A stretch of 64,000 bases of DNA, from NCBI RefSeq assembly GCF_022410535.1, contig NZ_JAKNBL010000001.1, positions 1-64,000 of the forward strand. Direction: 5' to 3'. Shown piece by piece: positions 1 to 6,724 of the stretch. The position numbers were made by a program, and so were the translations under genes. Origin of the DNA: Pelotomaculum terephthalicicum JT (GTDB taxonomy: Bacteria > Bacillota > Desulfotomaculia > Desulfotomaculales > Pelotomaculaceae). Every line of letters starts with the position of its first letter. The stretch's first letter is position 1. Under the pieces are notes generated by a model that was not told where the DNA came from, did no database searches, and saw only the letters and a list, made by a program, of their open reading frames with translations.

Positions 1-582
1 AGAAGAATGCTCGGGGTAAATTACGTCAGGATGATTAACGTGCAGACCGACTCCCAGGAAAGCATGAGCTATGTCCAAAGCAGCATTGAGAATCTTTTGC
101 GGCAAAGGCACCGCCTGACGGGAACCAGCTCTGACGATTTCAACGTGCGCAACATGGCTTCTTTGCTGGAAACAGTGGAAAGCACCTCAGCCGTGCTGAC
201 TCTGTTTCTGGCCGGTGTGGCGGCCATATCTTTGCTGGTGGGCGGCATCGGCATCATGAATATCATGCTGGTTTCCGTGACGGAGAGAACCAGGGAAATT
301 GGCCTGCGCATGGCGGTGGGGGCCACTGAAAGCGACATCCGCAACCAGTTCCTGGTGGAGGCTCTCGCTCTTTGCCTGGTTGGCGGTCTGGCGGGAATAC
401 TGATCGGGATATCCGGGTCAAAAATCATCTCGCAGTTCGCCGGGTGGCAAACTACGATCACGCTCTCTTCCATTCTTCTTTCCACCGGCTTTTCAGCGGC
501 AATCGGGATTTTCTTCGGCTATTACCCCGCTAAGAAAGCGGCGGGGCTGGACCCCATTGAGGCGCTGCGTTTTGAAAAGTAA
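1..582 (+). CDS. MacB-family ABC transporter permease, C-terminal part
   Basis: This is the C-terminal part of an FtsX/MacB-type ABC permease; the open frame runs off the left edge, so the true start lies outside the window. About 190 residues remain. The last three transmembrane segments are visible, with the typical MacB signature after the first of them (GGIGIMNIMLVSV, then the TREIGLRMAVGA motif that couples to the ATPase) and a terminal PAKKAAGLDPIEALR. MacB-like permeases form an inner-membrane mechanotransmission exporter for peptides, lipids or antibiotics with a cognate ATPase and usually a membrane-fusion-like partner. Both would be expected just upstream, outside this window. It converges on the next gene with only five bases between stop codons. 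The substrate cannot be told from this fragment. Confidence 0.9.
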   Translation, partial: RRMLGVNYVRMINVQTDSQESMSYVQSSIENLLRQRHRLTGTSSDDFNVRNMASLLETVESTSAVLTLFLAGVAAISLLVGGIGIMNIMLVSVTERTREIGLRMAVGATESDIRNQFLVEALALCLVGGLAGILIGISGSKIISQFAGWQTTITLSSILLSTGFSAAIGIFFGYYPAKKAAGLDPIEALRFEK

Positions 583-587
583 ACTTA

Positions 588-1325
588 TTACTGCGGCATT
601 TTCCCCGGCAGTTTATCAGTAATATCCTGTGTGTAAGCCATTTTATCCTGCTTCTTATCAACATAAAGATTACCGTCCTGATCCAGACTGGCGTAAAACA
701 CTTCTTGGAGTGACTGGATACCCTGTTTCTGTAATTCCCCCAACAGCCAATCCTCTTCCAGGTTGTTTTGCTTTAAATTTTGCCGGATAATCACCCCGTC
801 TATCACTAATTCAGAAGGCACCCCTTTGTATTTGGACGGCATCTGGAGATCTTGGGGAGTAACCGGCGCAACCCGGCTTTTCAACAGCACACTTAATTCA
901 CCGTCCGGTTCAGCAATAGCATATTCAACATCCGCGATATTAAATACGTTCTTCTGGCGCAGCTGTGAGGTTAAATCATCTACTGTGTAGCGCATTTTAT
1001 GCATATTTCCCTCAAGGATTACCCCGTTATGCACCACTATTGTCGGATCGTCGCTTAACAGCTTGTGCACGGGGCGGTACTTCACCCCAACCCATTCCGC
1101 AGCCATGGTTAAAACCAAAAAAATCAGCAGCGCGAACGCATAGAGTCCAGCCGGTGTTTTTAAATCAGTGGCCAGGCTGGCGGCTATGGAACCGATAACA
1201 ATACCGTTTACCCAGTCGGCTATATTCAAACCCCCGACCTGTGACTTGCCGACCAATCTGGTAATAAAAATAACGCCGGCAAAAGCGCCTAGTGATCTGA
1301 TTAATATTTCCAGATAATCATTCAT
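588..1325 (-). CDS. DUF421 (YetF-like) membrane protein
   Basis: A 245-residue DUF421 protein. Three N-terminal hydrophobic segments (about residues 5-75) precede a soluble C-terminal domain holding the family-like stretch DDPTIVVHNGVILEGNM and a second repeat-like unit (SELVIDGVIIRQNL). Length and architecture match the Bacillus YetF/YrbG/YkjA group, where such proteins sit in the inner membrane of the spore or cell; their biochemical role is not settled. The ATG at the given start is preceded by GGAAGGGG at good spacing. It stands alone between convergent and distant genes, so context gives no functional hint. Confidence 0.85.
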   Translation of the reverse strand: MNDYLEILIRSLGAFAGVIFITRLVGKSQVGGLNIADWVNGIVIGSIAASLATDLKTPAGLYAFALLIFLVLTMAAEWVGVKYRPVHKLLSDDPTIVVHNGVILEGNMHKMRYTVDDLTSQLRQKNVFNIADVEYAIAEPDGELSVLLKSRVAPVTPQDLQMPSKYKGVPSELVIDGVIIRQNLKQNNLEEDWLLGELQKQGIQSLQEVFYASLDQDGNLYVDKKQDKMAYTQDITDKLPGKMPQ

Positions 1326-1560
1326 AATTTAGCGCCCCTTCCAATATAATCTACAGAAATTAGTTTACCGGTTATAACGATGATTATACACGCAGGGTTT
1401 GACTTGCAAAATTATCGGGAATAATAATAGCGGGTGGGATTAAATGGAGAAATACAAAATCTTAAAAAAACTTCGCACAAGAAGAAAAATGTTCGAGAAA
1501 TACCTTGGGCAAATTAAAAGCCCCGGCTGCAAGCAAGGGGCTTCGGTGAAAGAAGTAAAT
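1326..1560. other. Intergenic gap with a small hairpin
   Basis: About 235 bases lie between the DUF421 gene start and the galU terminator. A possible 46-codon plus-strand frame (ATG at 1444) has no convincing ribosome site and runs into the terminator, so it is not called. A short hairpin, AAGCCCC/GGGGCTT (1518-1543), sits inside it. Nothing else is recognised. Confidence 0.4.
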
Positions 1561-1603
1561 AAAACAAACCCCGCAGTTAGGTAAACTTTGCGGGGTTTGT
1601 TTT
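1561..1603 (-). terminator. Intrinsic terminator after galU
   Basis: A perfect 15-bp stem (left arm 1561-1575, AAAACAAACCCCGCA; right arm 1589-1603) closes a 13-base loop directly after the galU stop codon. On the minus strand the stem's own end provides the T-rich tail. The symmetric A/T ends could let it work in both directions. Confidence 0.9.
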
Positions 1604-1604
1604 A

Positions 1605-2495
1605 TTATTCTCCGGCCAACACTGTTTTCAAGTACTCCCTAAACCCTTCCGCCAGGTCGGGCCGCGCCAGGGCAAATTCCACCGTCGCCTGAAGATAGCC
1701 CAGCTTGTCACCCACGTCATAACGGCGGCCTTCATAAGCCAGACCGTACATTGGCTGCTCACGGCATAACACCTTCAGCGCGTCGGTAAGCTGAATCTCC
1801 CCGCCGGCCCCCGGCTTGGTTTCGGCCAGAATCGAGAAGATGCGCGGGTTGATAATGTAACGGCCCATCACCGCCAGCCGGGACGGCGCGCTCTCCACAG
1901 GCGGTTTTTCAACCAGATCAATCAGTTTGAACACCTTGTTTTTTTCCGGAACCGCGTCAATAATACCGTACTTATTTACATCTTCCCGGGGGACTTCATG
2001 AACCGCAACAATTGTGGATTGCAAATCCTCATATAGATCTATCAACTGTTTAAGACATGGCACCCGGCTTCTTATAATATCATCGCCCAAAAGCACCGCG
2101 AAAGGCTCATCGCCGATAAACTGGCGGGCGCAATAAATCGCGTGTCCGAGCCCTAAAGGCTCTTTTTGGCGCACATAATAGATATCAACAAGCTCGCTGA
2201 TATCCTGCACCATTTGCAAAAGATCGAACTTCCCTTTTTCTTTTAACTGATACTCCAGTTCCAGTGACTTGTCAAAGTGGTCTTCAATAGCCCGTTTATT
2301 CCTGCCTGTAATAATCAGTATATCTTCGATCCCGGATGCAATCGCTTCTTCAATTATGTACTGGATTGTCGGTTTATCAACTATCGGCAGCATCTCTTTG
2401 GGCTGCGCCTTGGTAGCGGGCAAAAAGCGGACACCCAGGCCCGCCGCAGGGATAACAGCCTTTCTCACTTTCATCTGCATACCTCTCTCCCTCAT
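1605..2495 (-). CDS. galU: UTP-glucose-1-phosphate uridylyltransferase
   Basis: GalU makes UDP-glucose from UTP and glucose-1-phosphate, the sugar donor for surface glycans. The protein has the family signature near its N-terminus (AVIPAAGLGVRFLPATKAQPKEML is spread over residues 14-37, with the GxG-x-R-FLP nucleotide site and the KEMLP lysine), followed by VDKPTIQYIIEEA and, mid-protein, LGDDII. Length (about 290) is normal. Two starts are possible: the given ATG, preceded by GGGGGA, and an ATG seven codons later (2474) preceded by GAGAGAGG; the latter gives the more typical MKVRKAVIPAAG start. It lies 12 bases after the TagO-like gene and probably shares its transcript, supplying activated sugar to the surrounding polysaccharide block. 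Confidence 0.95.
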   Translation of the reverse strand: MRERGMQMKVRKAVIPAAGLGVRFLPATKAQPKEMLPIVDKPTIQYIIEEAIASGIEDILIITGRNKRAIEDHFDKSLELEYQLKEKGKFDLLQMVQDISELVDIYYVRQKEPLGLGHAIYCARQFIGDEPFAVLLGDDIIRSRVPCLKQLIDLYEDLQSTIVAVHEVPREDVNKYGIIDAVPEKNKVFKLIDLVEKPPVESAPSRLAVMGRYIINPRIFSILAETKPGAGGEIQLTDALKVLCREQPMYGLAYEGRRYDVGDKLGYLQATVEFALARPDLAEGFREYLKTVLAGE

Positions 2496-2507
2496 AACTT
2501 CCCCCGT

Positions 2508-3602
2508 CTACATCCGGGAGGACCGTTGCTGCTTTCCGGATGACGGCAAATAAGAGCCTGGCTTCCCTATCCCGGTAACGCCTATCTTGTTCGCCGCGAT
2601 TAAGATAATGGTAGAAAGCGCCGCTAACAACAGTACAGCCTGTTTTGGCGTAAGCAGCGTCAGCAAAATTGCGCTCAAGCCAAGGATAATGTTTACCGCA
2701 TAAATACACAGCACCGCCTGGCGATGGCTTAGCCCCATCTCCAGCAGCCGGTGGTGCAGGTGCTCCTTGTCCGGCTGAAGAATAGGCCTGTGTCCGCAAT
2801 ACCTCCTGACAACGGCGAAAACCGTATCAAGCAGGGGGATCCCCAGAATTACCACCGGAATTATTACGGAAATAAAGGTAGCACCCTTAGCCAGTCCCAT
2901 TATTGCCAAAACGGCCACGCTGTAACCCAGGAACATTGAGCCTGTGTCCCCCAGGAATATCCGCGCCGGGTAGAAATTATAGCGCAAAAAACCAAATATC
3001 GCGCCGGCCAGGATCAAGGCCAGGACAACAGCTCCCCTCTGGCCGGGTGAACTGATCTCGGCCCGGGTAACTTCAATCCATACGACCGCCGCCAGAGTCA
3101 GCAGGGCGATAAAGGTGGTACCCCCGGCGAGTCCGTCCAGCCCGTCGATCAAATTAACAGCATTGGTCACTGATACCAGCCATAACACAGTAACAGGTAT
3201 ACTGAACAACCCCAGGGCAATCATTTCCGCAGAAAACGGATTGGTTATAAATTTAACTTCAAGACCGAAAGGTATCACCGCAAAAGCAGCCACTATCTGT
3301 CCCGCCAGCTTGACCCGGGGTGATACCCCCCTGGTATCGTCGATTAAGCCAAGCAAGACAATTAACGAGCCACCGACAATCAACCCCATGGTTTGTGGGG
3401 TTACTTCTTGGGTAAGCAGCACTGCCGCCACAAAGCTCAGATAAACAGCCAGCCCGCCCAGCCTGGGCATCAGCCGCTCATGCACTTTTCTTCGATCGGG
3501 ACGGTCTAAGGCCCCCCATTTAAAAGCCCACTTCCTGACCAGCGGGGTAACCAAAAGAGCTATTCCCAAAGCCAGAAGAATAGCCGTTACCGGTAGTTGC
3601 AC
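2508..3602 (-). CDS. Undecaprenyl-phosphate GlcNAc-1-phosphate transferase (TagO/WecA type)
   Basis: A polytopic membrane enzyme of the MraY/WecA/TagO family (about 364 residues, around ten to eleven hydrophobic segments). It transfers GlcNAc-1-phosphate or a related sugar phosphate to undecaprenyl phosphate and so starts secondary cell-wall polymer or teichoic acid synthesis. Family motifs are all visible: LDRPDRRKVHERLMPRLGG, LIDDTRGVSP with the paired aspartates, NLIDGLDGLAGG, FLGDTGSMFLGY, and a histidine cluster EHLHHRLLEMG. The last favours the WecA/TagO subgroup over MraY. I chose the GTG at 3602 because GGAGGG lies eight bases upstream; an upstream extension to 3635 has no such site. 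It is followed by galU. Confidence 0.92.
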   Translation of the reverse strand: MQLPVTAILLALGIALLVTPLVRKWAFKWGALDRPDRRKVHERLMPRLGGLAVYLSFVAAVLLTQEVTPQTMGLIVGGSLIVLLGLIDDTRGVSPRVKLAGQIVAAFAVIPFGLEVKFITNPFSAEMIALGLFSIPVTVLWLVSVTNAVNLIDGLDGLAGGTTFIALLTLAAVVWIEVTRAEISSPGQRGAVVLALILAGAIFGFLRYNFYPARIFLGDTGSMFLGYSVAVLAIMGLAKGATFISVIIPVVILGIPLLDTVFAVVRRYCGHRPILQPDKEHLHHRLLEMGLSHRQAVLCIYAVNIILGLSAILLTLLTPKQAVLLLAALSTIILIAANKIGVTGIGKPGSYLPSSGKQQRSSRM

Positions 3603-3805
3603 AAAAATCCCTCCAGTAAGGCAAGTCCAAAGCACAACACTATAAATATTTTATCCGATTAAGCATTAATACGACAATTAGTAAAAATAATAGTAAACAA
3701 GCTAATTAAATGATTATTGTATATTTATGTATGTTTTTGCATACTTCTTTTTTTAAGACGCTGTATTATTTCCTCTTACGCCTTATTGCATTTAATTTCG
3801 CTAAA
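3603..3805. other. AT-rich gap upstream of the TagO-like gene
   Basis: About 200 AT-rich bases separate fabZ from the TagO-like gene. Both genes are on the minus strand, so this probably holds the promoter of the TagO-galU pair, but no clear -35/-10 pair stands out. Confidence 0.3.
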
Positions 3806-4240
3806 TTAACCCTTGTTTTTTTGCACCATAAACATCAGTTCAGCTTCCGCGGCAATCTCTTCCTCCACATAAGCAACCGCGTAGCTTTTACCAACCGTAC
3901 TGCGCAGCTTTAGCACCTCTACCTCAATGCGCAGCTGATCACCCGGAACAACCTGGCGGCGGAAACGAGCCTTGTCTATGCCGGCAAAAAGAGCTATTTT
4001 CCCCCTGTATTCGGGCAGTTTTAATATTGCCACCGCCCCTACCTGCGCCATGGCCTCAACAATCAGCACCCCCGGCATTACCGGAAAACCGGGGTAGTGC
4101 CCCCGGAAATAAGGTTCATTGGCAGTAACATTCTTGATCCCCACGGCTTTTTTACCTTCTTCCAATGAAACTATCCGGTCAATCAATAAAAATGGGTAAC
4201 GGTGCGGCAATATTTCCTGAATCTGATTAATATCAAGCAA
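3806..4240 (-). CDS. fabZ: 3-hydroxyacyl-ACP dehydratase FabZ
   Basis: FabZ dehydrates 3-hydroxyacyl-ACP in type II fatty-acid elongation. The 144-residue hot-dog-fold protein has the typical start [13 protein letters not shown], then the catalytic histidine in [13 protein letters not shown] (His48) and the catalytic glutamate in VEAMAQ (Glu62). The start is TTG with GAGGAGG ten bases upstream. No other fatty-acid gene is nearby. Its position between polysaccharide genes is not explained by its reaction; it may simply share the block. Confidence 0.95.
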   Translation of the reverse strand: MLDINQIQEILPHRYPFLLIDRIVSLEEGKKAVGIKNVTANEPYFRGHYPGFPVMPGVLIVEAMAQVGAVAILKLPEYRGKIALFAGIDKARFRRQVVPGDQLRIEVEVLKLRSTVGKSYAVAYVEEEIAAEAELMFMVQKNKG

Positions 4241-4269
4241 AAGAAATACCTCCTCAAATACAATTCAAG

Positions 4270-4345
4270 TATTCAGAATTCAGGAGTCAGAATTCAGAAT
4301 AATTCAAGAAGATAAATCGTTCTCTCATTCTTATTCCCGAATACT
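4270..4345 (+). repeat. Dispersed palindromic element, copy A
   Basis: Left arm TATTCAGAATTCAGGAGTCA plus AATTCAGAAT (4270-4300), conserved core GATAAATCGTTCTCTCATTCT (about 4311-4331), then a decayed right arm ATTCCCGAATACTG. The right arm runs into the 3' end of the next gene, so the last codons and stop of that glycosyltransferase are made of element sequence. Confidence 0.75.
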
Positions 4346-5491
4346 GTATTGTAACTTATTACCTGTTATCATTTCGTAATAAAGACTGGTGATTTCATCC
4401 GCCATTTTCTCAGCGGAAAACCTTTTTTCCACTTCTTCCGCGGCCCGCAGCCCCATTGCCGCCGCCAAGTCAGGATTTTCCAAAAGGAAAATAACCTTTT
4501 CCGCAATGGCTTCCCCGTCACCCGGCGGGACAAGGAAAGCAGCCCGCCCGTCCTGACCGGCTATCTCCACCAGTCCGCCCACGGCACTGGCCACACACGG
4601 CTTGCCCAGACACATGCCTTCAATCATGCTAATGCCGAAAGCCTCCGTGAGCGAAGGTACCACCATCACATCCATCGCGGCAATGAACCTGGCAATATCG
4701 TCCTGATAGCCGGTAAAAAGCACACGCTCACCAATCCCTAAAATCTTCGCGGTCTCCTTTAAGCTATTAAGAAGAGAGCCGGTCCCCACCACGATAAAAT
4801 AAACGTTCTCCAGCTTAGCCAGCACCGCGCGTGCCGCCTCCAGAAAATAACGGTGGCCCTTTTCCGGTTCCAGACGGGCTACCATGCCTACTACCCGGCT
4901 GTCTCCAACACCCGGAATAAATTTCAGTTTTTCCGGCCCGGCCTGCCCCCTTAGCTTTTTTATATCAACACTGTTATAAATCAACGCAATTCTCTCTTCC
5001 GGCACACCATTTAACAAAAGATCTTCTTTTACCGCCAGGCTGACAGCGATCACCTTGTGGCTGGTCAAGCGGTTTAAAAAAGCTACGACCCGTTTTTTAA
5101 ACCAGCCCCGGGAGGTTTCCCAGTCCATCCGGTGTTTTGTGTAGACTATGCGGGGAACTCCGGCTGCTTTGGCCGCCATTCGTCCCGAAAAGGAAGCGTG
5201 TGTATGTACAATGTCTATCCGGCAATTCCGGGCAATGGCGCCTACTTCACGGATCAGGCCGGACAGGCCGCGCCCGCCAAAAGACCGGTCTCCGGCTAAA
5301 TAGGAACTGGTGTATGTTTTGACACCCAGTGCAGCGCACTGCTCCAGCAGCAAAGACGCTGGCGGGCAGAGCACGTAGACCGCCAGCTTTGCACGGTCGT
5401 AATGCTCCAGGAAGGTCAATAGATGCCGGCCGGCCCCACCAATATTTGTATCACTGATAATGTGCAGTACCCTGAGCAACTGACACCTCAT
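4331..5491 (-). CDS. GT4-family glycosyltransferase
   Basis: A 386-residue GT-B fold glycosyltransferase of family GT4. The N-terminal acceptor domain opens with a glycine-rich loop (DTNIGGAGRHL) and contains HTHASFSGRMAA. The C-terminal donor domain starts near VVGMVARLEPEKGH and carries the E-x7-E signature (EAFGISMIEGMCLGKPCVAS). It probably adds a hexose or N-acetylhexosamine from a nucleotide sugar to the lipid-linked surface polymer on the cytoplasmic face. The given ATG is close behind GAGG; a TTG four codons later would fit the ribosome site better. The C-terminus (QYSIRE, stop) is encoded by dispersed-element copy A, suggesting the original end was replaced. Donor and acceptor cannot be fixed from sequence. 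Confidence 0.88.
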   Translation of the reverse strand: MRCQLLRVLHIISDTNIGGAGRHLLTFLEHYDRAKLAVYVLCPPASLLLEQCAALGVKTYTSSYLAGDRSFGGRGLSGLIREVGAIARNCRIDIVHTHASFSGRMAAKAAGVPRIVYTKHRMDWETSRGWFKKRVVAFLNRLTSHKVIAVSLAVKEDLLLNGVPEERIALIYNSVDIKKLRGQAGPEKLKFIPGVGDSRVVGMVARLEPEKGHRYFLEAARAVLAKLENVYFIVVGTGSLLNSLKETAKILGIGERVLFTGYQDDIARFIAAMDVMVVPSLTEAFGISMIEGMCLGKPCVASAVGGLVEIAGQDGRAAFLVPPGDGEAIAEKVIFLLENPDLAAAMGLRAAEEVEKRFSAEKMADEITSLYYEMITGNKLQYSIRE

Positions 5492-5492
5492 C

Positions 5493-5595
5493 CTCAGTAG
5501 TCAGAAGACAGAATAAAAGAAAGTTTATGGCCTTAAATATTCTGATTACTGATTACTATATTCTGAATACTGACTCCTGAATTCTGACTCCTGAA
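5493..5595 (-). repeat. Dispersed palindromic element, copy B
   Basis: The whole gap between two glycosyltransferase genes is element sequence: AGTAGTCAGAAGACAGAAT, a core-like AAGAAAGTTTATGG read on the opposite strand from most copies, then a clean run of 7-base units (GAATACT GACTCCT then GAATTCT GACTCCT) ending one base before the next stop codon. This copy shows the heptamer period best. Confidence 0.75.
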
Positions 5596-6723
5596 CTATT
5601 TGTTCAGCACTTTCTCATAAACCTTGGCTGTTTCTCTTGCCATTCGCGCACTGCTGTAATTCTCCACAATAAATTCCCGCAATAATGAGCCCATACGCTT
5701 TTGGGCTTCCGGGGGCAACTGCAAGAATTCTCGAACGTTATTCTCAAAATCCTGAACGGTGGCTTTATTATTAAACTGACGCCCGGTAAAATTATCATTG
5801 ATAAACAAAGGCAGACTACCTTCCTGAATCAACCCTCCATAGCCTTCCCCACCGGCTAAAATGACATTCTTGCCGCTGGCCATTGCTTCCAGCGCCACCC
5901 TGCTTACCCCAACGATCAAGTCGGCAGCCGCCATGATCAAGTTTACGTCGGTGCGGGCGCCCAACAGCCTGACCAACTCCACTCCTTTTCCGGCATTAAC
6001 ATCCTTCGCCCTGTCCGCCACTTCCCCGGCGCGTTTCCCGTCTCCCACGATCAACAGGCTAATAAACGGAAATTCACCATAAAGCCTGCCGCAGGCCTCA
6101 ATAAGGTTCACCGCCACTGGAGCCAGCAATTCGTCAAGTCTACTGACATAAACAATCAACTTTTTATCTGAGCCGCCCTTTAGCTCACCCGCAATTTTCC
6201 CCACCGGCAAAGCCGGATTAAAAGCTTCAACATCTATTCCATTGGGGATTAACACAATATCCGCCTCCGCCAGACCAAAATACTTGATCATGTGTTCTTT
6301 CACGTCCGAACTGACGGCAATAGTCTTCTCCCCCCACATGGAAAAATATCTTAAAGGAAAGCCTGCCGTGAACATAGCGTGGGCGGTAGTGACCATATGA
6401 ATCCCCGTAAGGCGTCTGGCCAAATCAGAAACAAAAGCCGGAATACGGGCATGCGCATGAACCAGCGCGACATTTTCAGCCGCGATTATTGATTTAATCG
6501 CGGCTACGGAACGATATAAGGAATGGAGCCTGGAATTATCAAGCGGCAACCGGTAATGCCTGATCCCGCTGCCGGCGATTGTTTTTTCAAAAACACCGCC
6601 GCTGGAAGCCATGATCACCCGGTATCCCATCTCTTTCAAATGGCGCGCCAAAACTACAGCATGTGTTTCCGCACCGCCTATCTCCAGACTCATCAGTGTT
6701 ATTAACACTGTTACCGGCGCCAC
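5596..6723 (-). CDS. GT4-like glycosyltransferase
   Basis: A 375-residue glycosyltransferase with a GT-B architecture. The N-terminal domain has LEIGGAETHAVVLARHL and HAHARIPAFVSDLAR; the C-terminal domain has VYVSRLDELLAPVA and, in place of a canonical E-x7-E, VSRVALEAMASGKNV followed by GGEGYGGLI. It belongs to the group of capsule and lipid-linked glycan transferases found beside SLH-protein genes. The start is GTG with GGTGGA upstream, and the ATG/GTG overlaps the stop region of the SLH gene by spacing of one base, so translation is probably coupled. Substrate unknown. Confidence 0.85.
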   Translation of the reverse strand: MAPVTVLITLMSLEIGGAETHAVVLARHLKEMGYRVIMASSGGVFEKTIAGSGIRHYRLPLDNSRLHSLYRSVAAIKSIIAAENVALVHAHARIPAFVSDLARRLTGIHMVTTAHAMFTAGFPLRYFSMWGEKTIAVSSDVKEHMIKYFGLAEADIVLIPNGIDVEAFNPALPVGKIAGELKGGSDKKLIVYVSRLDELLAPVAVNLIEACGRLYGEFPFISLLIVGDGKRAGEVADRAKDVNAGKGVELVRLLGARTDVNLIMAAADLIVGVSRVALEAMASGKNVILAGGEGYGGLIQEGSLPLFINDNFTGRQFNNKATVQDFENNVREFLQLPPEAQKRMGSLLREFIVENYSSARMARETAKVYEKVLNK

Positions 6724-6724
6724 A

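Noticed and set aside
1444-1584. 46-codon plus-strand frame between DUF421 and galU
   Set aside because: No ribosome site, and its 3' half consists of a hairpin and the galU terminator.
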